From: Spongilla lacustris
Lineage: Eukaryota; Porifera; Demospongiae; Spongillida; Spongillidae
Direction of reading: 5' to 3'
NCBI GenBank assembly: GCA_949361645.1
Contig: OX442421.1
Coordinates: forward strand, 335,001 to 399,000
Length of the DNA: 64,000 nucleotides
A model generated the notes under the pieces. The model searched no databases. It saw only the letters and a program-made list of their open reading frames with translations, and was not told the DNA's origin. The position numbers and the translations under genes were made by a program. This document shows positions 42,370-52,153 of this stretch, one piece after another (the stretch's first letter is position 1; each line of letters starts with the position of its first letter).

Positions 42370-42900
42370 TTTGTTCCAAATGGCAAAGAAGCAGTCGAAA
42401 AGGAATGCTTTAAAAAGTGGCAATCCGCATATGAAAAGGAACATCAGTCGCCCTTGTGGTTACGCTGTGGTGTAGACAGCAGTGATAAGTCTACAGTCGA
42501 TCTGCTGTGGTGCTACTCTGCTGCTGGCACAGACAACCACAAGACTAGCTGTATTGTGGATCATGCCACTTGAGAACCCACTTTCGATCGAAGCAAGCAA
42601 AAGCCAATGCTGTACCCTTCCTACTTTTTCACCTATTGTTCAGACTCTATGCACAACAGATTATACCTCACGAAAGCATTGCAAAAACGTTTTGAAATAT
42701 CATTGTGATAGCAACAGTAATGATACTGTACTGAGCTTATGTATTGGACATATTTAGCAATGTCAGACCATGTCTGTGACCATCTCCAAAGATGGTATGA
42801 CATTATGTCAGGCCATTTCTGAAACCTTATATCCACCATTGAGCATGCCATAACAACGAAGAATACATTTCTAAAAGCATCAACTTTGAATCGCATTCAC
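42370..42900 (+). other. Weak coding-like stretch, unassigned
   Basis: From about 42380 a plus-strand frame reads 'AYEKEHQSPLWLRCGVDSSD' and 'CYSAAGTDNHKTSCIVDHAT', which superficially resembles the zinc-finger start of transposon-derived proteins but lacks a clear Cys/His set and soon meets stops. 41530-42370 holds nothing I recognise. Confidence 0.15.
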
Positions 42901-42959
42901 AAAATAGTAAGTACTAGGAATGGACCAGGAAGAAAAAAGTACAAGGGGACATTCAGCTG

Positions 42960-43210
42960 AGGACCTATGCTTTCAACTCAAATCTATATACCTTGCAATC
43001 GAACATAATGGGAACTGGTAGCGTGAAGAGGCCCAACCAAATTCTACATAGCGGGAATTAGTGGCAGTGCATAAAGTGCTTGAGGCAATAGCAAGCAGGC
43101 TAAGAAATTGCAGGGTATGCTGGTTTACTGACAACCAAAATGTTGCACATTTGTTTCTAGTTGGTAGTCGAAAGGGGCATTTGCAGTTAGAATCAATCAA
43201 CAATCACGTA
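42960..43210 (+). pseudogene. DIRS-order RNase H fragment
   Basis: The plus-strand frame reads 'VHKVLEAIASRLRNCRVCWF' and 'TDNQNVAHLFLVGSRKGHLQ', matching the RNase H of the 19.5-24.2-kb element ('SRVLDSIAPKLRNVRVRWFS', 'DNQNVVRIIQVGSRKAHLQ'). A stop after 'HNGNW' and loss of homology beyond 43210 mark a short dead fragment of a related but distinct element. Confidence 0.65.
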
Positions 43211-43424
43211 CATATACTAACAAAGCAAAGCAAGATATGCTGGACGCACAATATCAAGGTTTAACTTTAATGTTACCACAACATTGTACGACATAACAAC
43301 AAGATTGCTGAGCGGTGCTTATCGTCCAAAGAACAATGGCAAGGGAACAGGGAATCAATCCTGGAAAGGGTCGAGCATAAGAAAAGAAGAAAATGCCTGT
43401 GATTGTACTAGCTAACAAGGTCGG

Positions 43425-43484
43425 AGGCATAAACTTGTGCTACCCACTAACGGACATGGACGCAGGCATGAATGGGAATGTCAT
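43425..43484 (+). repeat. Locally duplicated ~220-bp sequence, first copy, left part
   Basis: 'gaggcataaacttgt.ctayccactaacgg' here and again at about 46523-46555. The remainder of the first copy resumes at 46297, after the Ginger-like insertion, and the second copy follows at 46523-46740. Confidence 0.6.
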
Positions 43485-43711
43485 TGTTACGCGCGATCGA
43501 TGGATTTGCGCGATCCATCGATTGCGCTGCGCCATCAATGGATCCATTGATCGCGCACCTATCGATCGATCGCGCAACCATCGATCGATCGCGCACTACT
43601 GCGCTTGCGTGATCGATGGATGGAATTTGTGCACGTGCTTTGGTGTGAAACAGTACTTCAGTTGGCATTACTTGAAGCCAGTTGCTTCATTCGCTACAAT
43701 CGCTTCGTGTT

Positions 43712-44940
43712 GCGATGGGTCCGCTTTTCAAGGAGCGCATGATGGCTATTGCTACCGCCAAAGCAGCCTCGACTAAGAGCTGCGTTTTAAGTCACGAAAG
43801 GTTCGAAGCCATCATCCACCATCTATCGTCCCCACAAGACAAAGTTGATCCCCATTTCAAGCAATGGGTTAAAAGTAGAAAATTTCAACTTGCTGATCTA
43901 CATAGACTGGGACTTTTCAAGGTGCTTGTAATTCCAAACAAGGTTTGTATATAACTGATAGTTGCATAAACTTGTATGTAACTTAAAACCTATCATTGTA
44001 GGAGGATGGTGTGAAATTTTTGCGTGTTGTACATGCAAATCAGCTATGTGACATCGTTCAGGCTGTTCATGCAGATGAGTTGAAGCATAGTGGCTACAAG
44101 AAGGTGTTAAACTATGTAAGTGCATCCTCGAGATTTCGTAAACGTGTTAACAATGTTGAAAGAACTTGCATTTATATGTTAGGATGACTTTCATCTGTCC
44201 CTTCAGACTTAGATCTATACGTATTTGTAGATTAGGTTGACTGAGGGAGGGTAAAATTTAGAAAAATATAAACAATACCATGTTGATAGCTGGTAGGTAA
44301 CATTCGAGCCGTAGTGTTACACCTGACAGGAGAGGGTAGTATAGTCACTGGAGAACATAACATTTTCCTTACACTGGATTTAATTGCAGTATAATGTTGA
44401 TTAGTCCTTCAGTGATTGTAACTGTAATTGCATATAGTACTTATAATGTGCATGTGAGGGGACTATTGGTAAGTAAGACCTAGTAAGGTTCACAGCAGCT
44501 TTGATCTGAATTTGGATTTCATTATGGCATGCATTATTTTTCCTTATGAAGGTGCAACGTCATTACTTTGGAATAACAAGAGGCCACACACTGTCCTGTC
44601 TGCCAGCTAAGTCAGCCACAAAACACAAGGCCTCCATTACATCCAATAATTGAGAAGGACTTTCTGGATAGAATTCAAGTAGATCTCATAGATATGAGAC
44701 ACAGTCCCGACAATGAGTATAACTACATAGGCTCCAAATTTCATGTGCTTTTTCCCTTGAAACGGAAGACAGCAGAAGAAGTGTCATACATGTTACAAGA
44801 ACGTGTATTGGCGTATTTGGGCCCACCTAAGATATTTCACTCTGACAATGGACGAGAATTTGTCAACAACCTGATTCGTGCTACGTTCGATGGTATAGTG
44901 TAGCTGTTGTGCGTGGAGACATTACATTGTCGCTTCGTGA
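43712..44940 (+). pseudogene. Ginger-like integrase (transposase), partly deleted
   Basis: Exon 1 (ATG near 43712) reads 'MGPLFKERMMAIATAKAAST' and ends 'VLVIPNK' before a GT donor near 43941. Exon 2 (about 44003-44115) reads 'EDGVKFLRVVHANQLCDIVQ' and ends before GTAAGT. A third block from about 44552 has 'VQRHYFGITRGH', the zinc-binding/linker region. The core reads 'DFLDRIQVDLIDMRH' (first Asp) and 'YLGPPKIFHSDNGREFVNN' (second Asp). The segment with the third acidic residue is missing, and several residues between 'YNYIG' and 'KFHVLF' are deleted. This would be the cut-and-paste enzyme; this copy cannot be active. Confidence 0.7.
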
Positions 44941-45513
44941 GGCAGCCCTGAAATTTAATCCATGTAATAAGTTCACCAAATCCTGCTGCAAATGTTCAAG
45001 TGGGTGCAAAACAAATGTAAAATAAATGGAATACAGTGCACCTCCATCTGTCGTAATGCTACAGTTTGCACAAACACTCAAGTGCCAACACAGGCATCAA
45101 GAGCACCCTTATTGTCACCAGGTGATAGAGCAATACTTGACAAAACTGAATGGTTGAGTGATATGCATATGGAGGCTGCTAATGTACTACTCAGAGAAGC
45201 ATTTCCTGCAGTTGACGGGCTCCAAAATCCTATCCTTCAACCGAACATGTCCTTCAGTGTCCCTAGCTTTGAATTTGTGCCGTTTCTTCTGGTTAACAAA
45301 AACCACTGGCTGGTAATATCTAACATTGGGGAAGAAATGGATACTGTTTGCATCTATGACTCAATGCTAAATAGACCTGATGGGGAGTGCATATCACTTG
45401 TTGCTAGATATGTGCAATGTCCAGATTCTCACATCACAATCAAAGTCATGAATGTTCAGCTGCAAGACAATGGATATGCATGCGGGGAATTAGCTGTGGC
45501 CTTTGCAACATAA
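44930..45513 (+). pseudogene. Ginger-like element: Cys-rich region and Ulp1-like protease
   Basis: Around 44960-45060 a Cys-rich segment ('CNKFTKSCCKCSSGCKTNV') appears in one frame and continues as 'GIQCTSICRNATVC' in the next. The protease part of the frame from 44992 has 'EWLSDMHMEAANVLLREAFP', 'NKNHWLVISNIG' (His codon 45303), 'VCIYDSM' (Asp codon 45358) and 'QLQDNGYACGELAVAFAT' (Gln codon 45472, Cys codon 45481), the complete Ulp1 set. A TAA at 45511 interrupts it. The role of such proteases in transposons is unknown. Confidence 0.7.
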
Positions 45514-45825
45514 TTGATTCATGGGGAAGATCCAACACAACTGCACTACAAGGAATTGCGTAGTCACTTCAAGAACTGTGTTGACACATACAGTATAACC
45601 CCATTTCCTTCCACTGTCGTAAGCCATCAGCCACGTGTTGTACATGAGATTAGGAAAAGGGTACACTGCAAATGCCGAGCTCCTGACAATGGCAAACCAA
45701 TGATCCATTGCTGTGCTTGTAGGCAGTGCTTCCACCCCGAATGCATTGGAGTTGGAACACGAACTGACAAGTGGAAGTGTCCCACTTGCACTGAAGCCCT
45801 TTGTTTCATGTGCACACTTCAATGA
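45514..45825 (+). pseudogene. Ginger-like element: PHD finger C-terminus
   Basis: In the same frame as the protease, directly after the TAA. After a linker ('TQLHYKELRSHFKNCVDTYS') a PHD-type finger: 'CKCRAPDNGKPMIHCCACRQ', 'CFHPECIGVG', 'WKCPTCTE', i.e. Cys4-His-Cys3 spacing. PHD fingers bind histone tails and could guide insertion. The single stop suggests the protease and finger were one polypeptide. Confidence 0.75.
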
Positions 45826-46300
45826 TTTATCTTGTATAGTGTGGTTGATTCATGTAAGTATTCACAATTTTTGATGATCAGTGTACATGCAAGCTCTTTG
45901 ATTAACCTGTAGCTCATTTCACTTACTAACGTATCTCTCTCTATGTACCTGGTTATGTTGTACACAACAGTTTTTAACATACGTATACTTTAAAAGTCCA
46001 GTTGCAGGTCTGTATAACCCAATAATAAGTAAAACATGTGTAGGAGAAAGCCGTAGTACTTTGAGACTAACTGCAGGCATGTAGCGAGGTGGCTTGAAAT
46101 ACTACGCAGGCAATCTACAGATTGCGCAGATTCTATAGCTGCGCAATCGATCGATAGCGCAAACTCAGCAGTGCGCAATCGGTCGATAGCGCAATTTCTA
46201 TAGTTGCGCGATCGATCGATAGGTGCGCGATCAATGGATCCATCGATGGCGCAGCGCAATCGATGGATCGCGCAAATCCATCGATCGCGCGTAACATCAT

Positions 46301-46745
46301 CGTGAAGGTAGTGGCTGGCAACAGCACAAACCGGTTCGCCGTATCGAGTATATGAGCTGGTCCAGATATTGCCAAGAAACTAAGCGACGACAAGAGTATG
46401 TAATTAATTAAATTGCAATCTATTATTTAATTCAGTGGCTGGGCACCAGACAGTCCTTACCTTATAAGGACTTCTTGATGCCCAGTCAGTTCCTTTCCAA
46501 ACAGGTATTGATGTGCAAGAGACAGAGGCATAAACTTGTACTATCCACTAACGGAAGGTAGTGGCTGGCGACAGCACAAACCTGTTTGCAGTATTGTGTA
46601 TATGAGCTGGTCCAGATATTGCCGAGAAACCAAGCGATGACAAGAGTATGTAATTTGGTGGCTGGGCACCAGACAGTCCTCACCACTCCCTGATGCGCAG
46701 CCAATTCCTTTCCAAACAGGTATTGATGTGCAAGAGACTGCATAC
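46301..46745 (+). repeat. Tandem ~220-bp duplication flanking the Ginger-like insertion
   Basis: 46306-46522 and 46555-46740 share 'aaggtagtggctggc.acag', 'tatgagctggtccagatatt', 'gcaccagacagtcct' and 'ttcctttccaaacaggtatt'. The second copy lacks the Ginger-like element and about 30 bp at its position, so it is a near-empty-site reference. Confidence 0.7.
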
Positions 46746-47270
46746 CACTAGTTGTATAACCGTGAGGTCAGGGGAACTACCCCATCGAAAGCACCTGTGT
46801 TAATTGTTAGCGTTGGTGGATGTGGTCTAGTGGTAATGGGAGGAAGAGGTGATGGGATCAGTCGCTTGGCAGCTGTTCAAGTGTCTGGAACATCGAACCG
46901 TCACTTCTAAAAACCATGTGCTCCGTCTTGCTAAAAGGCACAATCAATATGAATTCACACACGATGACGAGTCCCATGACTGCAGGAGATGATAGCTCAT
47001 GTGCAGCCAACATAATAGCACATGACACGGTACCAAATAGACACCCCAACACAATCTTGCCACTAAACACAAGTGTTTGCACTGGATCTTGTGCCCAACA
47101 GAAGTCCCTTCCTCGTCTTTGCCAGAATTGATGAGCAGGCAGGCAGAAATTGCAGGTGTCTTTCTCACTGTACACCAGTGTGACTTTACATACATGGCCC
47201 ACATGCTGCTGGCTGCCCAACAGGCACACATGTTGGAAATGGGATCCAGCACAGCGTGCATGTACATAGT
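46746..47270. other. Unassigned spacer next to the intact gypsy element
   Basis: A minus-strand open frame of about 150 codons (47328-46858) begins inside the LTR and runs into this segment; it is Cys/Leu-rich with a hydrophobic stretch ('GCLFGTVSCAIMLAAHELSS'). I recognise no family and cannot exclude chance. The last four bases (TAGT, 47267-47270) match those after the other LTR. Confidence 0.25.
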
Positions 47271-47443
47271 TGTAAGTGGCCAAGATTGATAGCAGGTATA
47301 CACGAGGTACAGACTCACAAACATACAAAAATAAGGTGTATATATATATGTGTGATCACGGGTGTGCGTGTGACAATCTATTACAAAAGGTTCCATCAAT
47401 ACTTTGTACTGCGCAAGCGCAGACTAATAAATCCTGCATTACA
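47271..47443 (-). repeat. 3' LTR (173 bp)
   Basis: Plus-strand reading TGTAAGTGGCCAAGATTGAT .. CCTGCATTACA. Identical to 52154-52326. Contains TATATATATAC and a GCGCTTGCGC palindrome, plausible promoter features. Confidence 0.9.
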
Positions 47444-47457
47444 CTGCTCCCTTCTTT

Positions 47458-50400
47458 TTAGTGTTCCACATATATTCCATAGCGCTGTGTGCGTTGTCTA
47501 TCTCGCACGGGATATCGGCGTTGTTCATTTAAGGGTGGTGCAGGAGGGTTCGCAATTTCTGGGACTGCTGGCTCTTCTTGCTGTACTGGATCATCGTCAT
47601 CGCTGTCAACCAGATCCAGATTTGTACCAACTGGTTCTTGTTCTCTGGACCCTGTATTCTCTGGCTTGTCATCGGATATTACACATGGCTTGAGCCTGTC
47701 AAAATGAACAAATGTTGTTTTCCTCCGACCTTGAAGGTTTTTGATTTTGTACGTGGTCTCGCCCAGTCGTTCCATGACCTTAAAGGGTCCTTTCCAAGGA
47801 TGGTGTAGCTTTCTGGATCGACCACGAGGAACAGCTGTGGAGTGTAACCACACCAACTCGCCCGGGCTAAATGGCTTCCCATGCACTTTTTGGTCATACA
47901 GCTCTTTCTGCCTTTTATGTTCGGCCTGACAGCGCTCCCTCACCAGTGCGTATGCTTCTTGCAAGGCGTCTTTCAAGCAGCGTGCATACTCGGAGGTAGT
48001 GTTCGGCTCCATCTGATTAGTGCCGTACATCAGGTCGATCGGTAGCTTCGCCTGGCGCCCGAACATCAAGAAGAACGGAGTAAATCCTGTGGAGGAATGG
48101 ACGCTAGAGTTGTAAGCCAGACAAAGTTTACGTATGTGCTGCTGCCAATCAGCTTGATGGTTGCCAACTGCGGTGGAAAGCATGTCCAATAGAGTCCGAT
48201 TGAACCGCTCCACCATTCCATTGCACTGTGGGTGGTACGGCGTGGTACGCGTTTTTCTGATCTGCAACAGTTCGCATATCTCCTTCACCAAATCTGACTC
48301 AAACTGTCGTCCCTGGTCGCTGTGGAGCTGTTCTGGAGGAGAAAAACGGCAGAACATTTCATCGACAAGTTTTTGAGCAACAGTTGTGGCCTCCTGGTTC
48401 CGTATAGCATACACTTCTACCCACCGGGTAAAACAATCCACAGCTACCATGACATACTTACAGCCATCCTCAGTCTCGGGAAGGGGGCCCATTAAATCTA
48501 CACTCACTATTTGCATCGGGTACCCAGCCTTAATGGTTTGCAGAGGAGCCCTTCTCTTTGGGGCAACCGTCTTCCTCGTGGTGCAGCTTATGCAGTTCCT
48601 ACACCACTCTCCAACAGCTTCTGTACATCCTGGCCAGTAAAACCGCTCTTTCAGTCTGTGTTTCATCTTCTCCTCTCCAATGTGACCGCCTACGGCACCT
48701 TGATGGAGATCGCGAAGAGCGTCCTCTTGTAACTTCGTGGGTAAAACGAGCTGCTGGAATCTTCTACTTCCGTCCACGCATTTCTTCCACAGGATACCAT
48801 CATAAATGCAGAGGGCGTCCCAGTGTTGCATCAGGAGACGACTTCCTCGACTCCACGATTTAACAATATCAGGGCTCGTTAGTTGACCACAAGATACAGC
48901 ACAGTGAACAGGTTGGATGGTTGTGTCGTCCAGTTGCATCTGCCTCATCTCAGCTGGAGTATATTTCTGGAACGGATTGGAAACCACTCCTACCATGACG
49001 GTGTTCTCTGCTTCTATATCTTCGTCCCTACCGCACTGCCTGCATGGGACACGGGAAAGGGCGTCAGCGTTGCAATGGCGCAAGCCTTGGCGGTGCACAA
49101 CGGTGAAGTTATACTCCTGGAGTCTCTCTAGCCAGCGGGCCAGTTGACCTTCCGGTTCTTTAAAATTCCGGATCCAGACCAGAGATCCATGGTCAGTTCG
49201 AAGGGTGAATTCTCGCCCAAGGAGATACTGTCTAAAATGATGTACAAATTCCACAACTGCTAATAATTCTTTACGTGTTACACAATACCTTTGCTCTGGC
49301 CTAGTAAGCGATCTACTTGCATAGGCAATAACACGCTCAGAACCACAATCACTAACCTGTGAAAGCACAGCACCAATTCCAACATCACTTGCATCCGTGT
49401 CGAGTATGAAACGTCGCTCATAATCTGGGTATGCAAGGACTGGGGAAGAAACCAAACGCTTACGCAATTCATCAAAAGCATTTTGGCATCCAATGGTCCA
49501 TTCGAAAGGTGCGTTTTTCTCTGTCAACCGCTGTAGTGGTTTTGAGATCAAGGCAAAGTCTTTGACAAAACGCCTATAGTAATTGGCTAGCCCCAAAAAT
49601 TGTTGAACTTCTTTTCTGTTCTGGGGAGTGGGCCACTTCGACACAGCCTCAGTTTTGCTTGGATCTGTTGCAACACCATCTGTGGATACTACATGGCCTA
49701 GAAATGTTACTTGCTGCCTGCAGAGTGTACACTTTTTTGGTTTTAGCTTGAGACCCGCCCCCCTCAGACGAGTTAAGACACTAGTGAGGTGATGCAAATG
49801 CTCCTGAAATGTAGTACCTACTACTATTATATCGTCAAAATACACTAAACAGCTCGACCATTTTAACCCACTCAACACTCTGTCCATTAAACGCTGAAAT
49901 GTCGCTGGAGCGTTACATAAGCCAAATGGCATTACCTTAAATTGATAAAGTCCTTCCGGTGTTGTGAAGGCTGTCTTAGGTTGATCCTCGGGAGCCACTT
50001 CCACTTGCCAGTACCCACTGGCAAGGTCGAGTGTGGTGAAGAATTTAGAACCAACCAGTGTGTCCAAGGTGTCGTCCACTCGAGGTAGTGGGTAGGCATC
50101 TTTTCTTGTTACTTCGTTTACCTTTCTGTAGTCTACGCAGAATCGTGTTGTCCCATCATGCTTCTTTGCTAACACTATAGGTGAGGACCAAGGGCTGTCA
50201 GACTGTTGGATTACATCACTTTCCAGCATGTCCCTCAGCAAGCCTCGGAGCTCCTCCCTGCGTGCCTGAGGAATACGACGAGGAGATAGGTGCACTGGGT
50301 GAGCATCACTGGTGAAAATGTGATGCTTCAGCTCTTTAGTGCGGCCCAAGTCCTTGCTGCTGAAAGAAAAGACATCGGCAAACTCCACAAGAAGAGAATA

Positions 50401-51363
50401 GAGTTGTTCTCTTTCACTCTCACTAATGTGACTCCCAACCTTAGACACCAAATCCCATAGAATGTTCTGGCATTCCAGTGAGACTTCAGCACTCTTCATC
50501 ACAGTAGATATGTTGATAACTGGATCTTGCTCCAGGAGCTCCATGCTTGCAATCTGTGTTCCTTTCTTTAGCACCACCATTTCATCACGTGGGTTCAGTA
50601 TACGTACTGGTACTACATTACTGCGTGGAGACACTACTGCATTAGCCACCATCACACCATTACAAGTGGCTGACTTGTGTCCTACAAACCACGTACCATT
50701 AGTCACTGGATCAGCAATTTTTACCATAACTTCCATTTCACTTCCTGCTGGAACAACTGTTTTCTCTTTTAGGACCAGTCCAACAGTTGCAACTCCTTGT
50801 TCTTTGGTGGTTTTGCTTAAGAATGGAATCGAAAGCTTTTGGGAGGGGAATGTGAGTACCTTCTGACCACAATCAATCACACAACTATTAGCTTCCAAAA
50901 AATCCAACTCAAGAATTGCCTCTATAGTGATGTCATCAGTTACAATGCAAGTGATCATAAATGGAGTACCCTTGAACAAAACCTGTATGTTTCCACACCC
51001 ACATATAGACAATGAAGCCCCATTGACCCCTACAAGCTTTTTTCCAGACCACTGTTCAAGAACAAGTGTACTGTCCCTGTTTACAAGTTGTGTCCAGACA
51101 TCCTTGCGGATAAGAGATACAGCTGCTCCCGTATCAACAACGAACGCAACAGCTACCACCCCAACGACTCCCTTTACGCTGTAACTTACCCCGCAAGTTA
51201 CCGAAAGAGAAGGAACAGTCAACTGATCAGTTTGAGCCTCTACATGTCTTCTTCCCTCATGTGGTAGGCTCTCTCCACTGAGGGACTGAAGTTTCCCTGA
51301 TGCTGCTCTGTTGCGCGACTCCGACAAAATCTTGCAATATGGCCTTTCTTGCCACAAGTCCAA
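47458..51363 (-). CDS. pol: Pol polyprotein of the intact gypsy element
   Basis: Open for about 1,300 codons. It overlaps the gag end by 124 bp in the -1 frame, so it is probably made by -1 frameshifting and has no start of its own. Aspartic protease 'FVVDTGAAVSLI' (D ~77). RT 'CVDYRKVNEVTRKDAYPLPR' to 'CLVYFDDIIVVG' (~508). RNase H 'FILDTDASDVGIGAVLSQ' (~650) and 'LRTDHGSLVW'. Integrase zinc finger 'HQGAVGGHIG' to 'CRNCISCTT' (~890-930). Core Asp in 'VSVDLMGP' (~953), Asp in 'LHSDQGRQFE' (~1017), Glu in 'NGMVERFNRTL' (~1054). The C-terminal domain has 'WKGPFKVMERLGETTYKI' (GPF motif) and 'FVHFDRLKP', then a Pro-rich basic tail. No defect is visible. Confidence 0.9.
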   Translation of the reverse strand: MDLWQERPYCKILSESRNRAASGKLQSLSGESLPHEGRRHVEAQTDQLTVPSLSVTCGVSYSVKGVVGVVAVAFVVDTGAAVSLIRKDVWTQLVNRDSTLVLEQWSGKKLVGVNGASLSICGCGNIQVLFKGTPFMITCIVTDDITIEAILELDFLEANSCVIDCGQKVLTFPSQKLSIPFLSKTTKEQGVATVGLVLKEKTVVPAGSEMEVMVKIADPVTNGTWFVGHKSATCNGVMVANAVVSPRSNVVPVRILNPRDEMVVLKKGTQIASMELLEQDPVINISTVMKSAEVSLECQNILWDLVSKVGSHISESEREQLYSLLVEFADVFSFSSKDLGRTKELKHHIFTSDAHPVHLSPRRIPQARREELRGLLRDMLESDVIQQSDSPWSSPIVLAKKHDGTTRFCVDYRKVNEVTRKDAYPLPRVDDTLDTLVGSKFFTTLDLASGYWQVEVAPEDQPKTAFTTPEGLYQFKVMPFGLCNAPATFQRLMDRVLSGLKWSSCLVYFDDIIVVGTTFQEHLHHLTSVLTRLRGAGLKLKPKKCTLCRQQVTFLGHVVSTDGVATDPSKTEAVSKWPTPQNRKEVQQFLGLANYYRRFVKDFALISKPLQRLTEKNAPFEWTIGCQNAFDELRKRLVSSPVLAYPDYERRFILDTDASDVGIGAVLSQVSDCGSERVIAYASRSLTRPEQRYCVTRKELLAVVEFVHHFRQYLLGREFTLRTDHGSLVWIRNFKEPEGQLARWLERLQEYNFTVVHRQGLRHCNADALSRVPCRQCGRDEDIEAENTVMVGVVSNPFQKYTPAEMRQMQLDDTTIQPVHCAVSCGQLTSPDIVKSWSRGSRLLMQHWDALCIYDGILWKKCVDGSRRFQQLVLPTKLQEDALRDLHQGAVGGHIGEEKMKHRLKERFYWPGCTEAVGEWCRNCISCTTRKTVAPKRRAPLQTIKAGYPMQIVSVDLMGPLPETEDGCKYVMVAVDCFTRWVEVYAIRNQEATTVAQKLVDEMFCRFSPPEQLHSDQGRQFESDLVKEICELLQIRKTRTTPYHPQCNGMVERFNRTLLDMLSTAVGNHQADWQQHIRKLCLAYNSSVHSSTGFTPFFLMFGRQAKLPIDLMYGTNQMEPNTTSEYARCLKDALQEAYALVRERCQAEHKRQKELYDQKVHGKPFSPGELVWLHSTAVPRGRSRKLHHPWKGPFKVMERLGETTYKIKNLQGRRKTTFVHFDRLKPCVISDDKPENTGSREQEPVGTNLDLVDSDDDDPVQQEEPAVPEIANPPAPPLNEQRRYPVRDRQRTQRYGIYVEH

Positions 51364-52124
51364 CAGACTACAGCCTTGCGTCTCCCACTCTCAGCCTCCC
51401 AGGTTTGCTTACTTGTCCGACGCCCTGTGGAACTCCCTTGTCTCTCGAGTAGCATCTCCAACCGTTGTAGCCGCTCGCCAAGCAACTTCACCGTCTGAGG
51501 TTCATCAAGTGGAGAGACAGCTGCGACAGCTTCAGCACGGTCTGCACGGCGTACGCGTACATCTGGGTCTGGTTCCTGTGGGGACACAGCGCTCACTCGC
51601 AGCGGCTTACCGGAGCTTCCCAAGTACGACTCTAATTCAATTGTTGCGACGACGGCCTCCTCGACGTTGGTGGGTCGTTTCTGCTTCACGCCGAAAGCGA
51701 CTTGGGTGTTTTCAATTTGTGCCAAAAACTGGTTTAATGCTAGACGTTCTCGTGCCTTCTCCTCCAGGTCAGGATACGCTTTGTCCGCAAGAACTCTCAA
51801 TACGTCGCCGAAAGTAGCCCAGTCTTCGTCCTTGTGCCTCGTTCTGGCACTTAACTCGGCCACGTACAGTTGCCTCTTACTGTCAGGGTCAAAACGGCGC
51901 TGTAAGGATTTCATGCACTCACCGTAGTTTTCTTTCACATCTTGTGGCAACTTCTTGAACGCTGTCTGAGCCTTCCTAGTTAGACGCACCTTCAGCCATT
52001 TTAATTTCTCCTCACCAGTGGCCCACTTGTTGACAGCGGCTACGTTCTCGAAATGGTCTACCCATTCCGCCCAGCCACCCGCTTCGCCTCCGTAGGGCTC
52101 AGGTAGGAGCAAGGGTTTGGACAT
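51240..52124 (-). CDS. gag: Gag of the intact gypsy element
   Basis: Start taken at ATG 52124 ('MSKPLLLPEPYGGEAGG'), about 30 bp after the LTR; 294 residues. Capsid-like region with 'AEWVDHFENVAAVNKWATGE', 'RFDPDSKRQLYVAELSARTR' and 'ERLALNQFLAQIENTQVAFG'; nucleocapsid knuckle 'CWTCGKKGHIARFC' near the end. It stops at 51240 inside the pol overlap. An upstream open stretch into the LTR is read-through, not protein. Gag forms the particle in which reverse transcription occurs. Confidence 0.85.
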   Translation of the reverse strand: MSKPLLLPEPYGGEAGGWAEWVDHFENVAAVNKWATGEEKLKWLKVRLTRKAQTAFKKLPQDVKENYGECMKSLQRRFDPDSKRQLYVAELSARTRHKDEDWATFGDVLRVLADKAYPDLEEKARERLALNQFLAQIENTQVAFGVKQKRPTNVEEAVVATIELESYLGSSGKPLRVSAVSPQEPDPDVRVRRADRAEAVAAVSPLDEPQTVKLLGERLQRLEMLLERQGSSTGRRTSKQTWEAESGRRKAVVCWTCGKKGHIARFCRSRATEQHQGNFSPSVERAYHMREEDM

Positions 52125-52137
52125 TCCAACTCGTGTA

Positions 52138-52153
52138 GAGCCGACTACGCCAG
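52138..52153 (-). promoter_or_regulatory. Primer-binding site, TGGCGTAGTCGGC
   Basis: On the minus strand one base after the LTR end (..CTTACA C TGGCGTAGTCGGC). The identical site follows the LTR at 28440-28452. Confidence 0.7.

Larger units (their letters stand above)
43485..46296 (+). mobile_element. Ginger-like DNA transposon, complete ends, decayed interior
   Basis: 2,812 bp bounded by a 4-bp target duplication TCAT (43481-43484 and 46297-46300). Terminal inverted repeats of about 94 bp (43485-43578, 46203-46296) start TGTTACGCGCGATCGATGGA with one visible mismatch. Additional 'gcgcaatcgatcgatagcg' units extend inward on both sides. TGT..ACA ends, a 4-bp duplication and a gypsy-type integrase with accessory Ulp1 and PHD domains together point to the Ginger superfamily (Ginger1 type). 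Interior ORFs have stops and at least two deletions, so it is a non-functional copy. Confidence 0.8.

Noticed and set aside
46805..46870. tRNA-like sequence ('gtggtctagtggtaatggg')
   Set aside because: Matches an internal A box but no convincing B box or cloverleaf could be drawn; may be a decayed SINE head.
46858..47328. 156-codon minus-strand ORF with a hydrophobic stretch
   Set aside because: Starts inside the LTR at a non-ATG codon and has no recognisable domain; kept only as an unassigned spacer.
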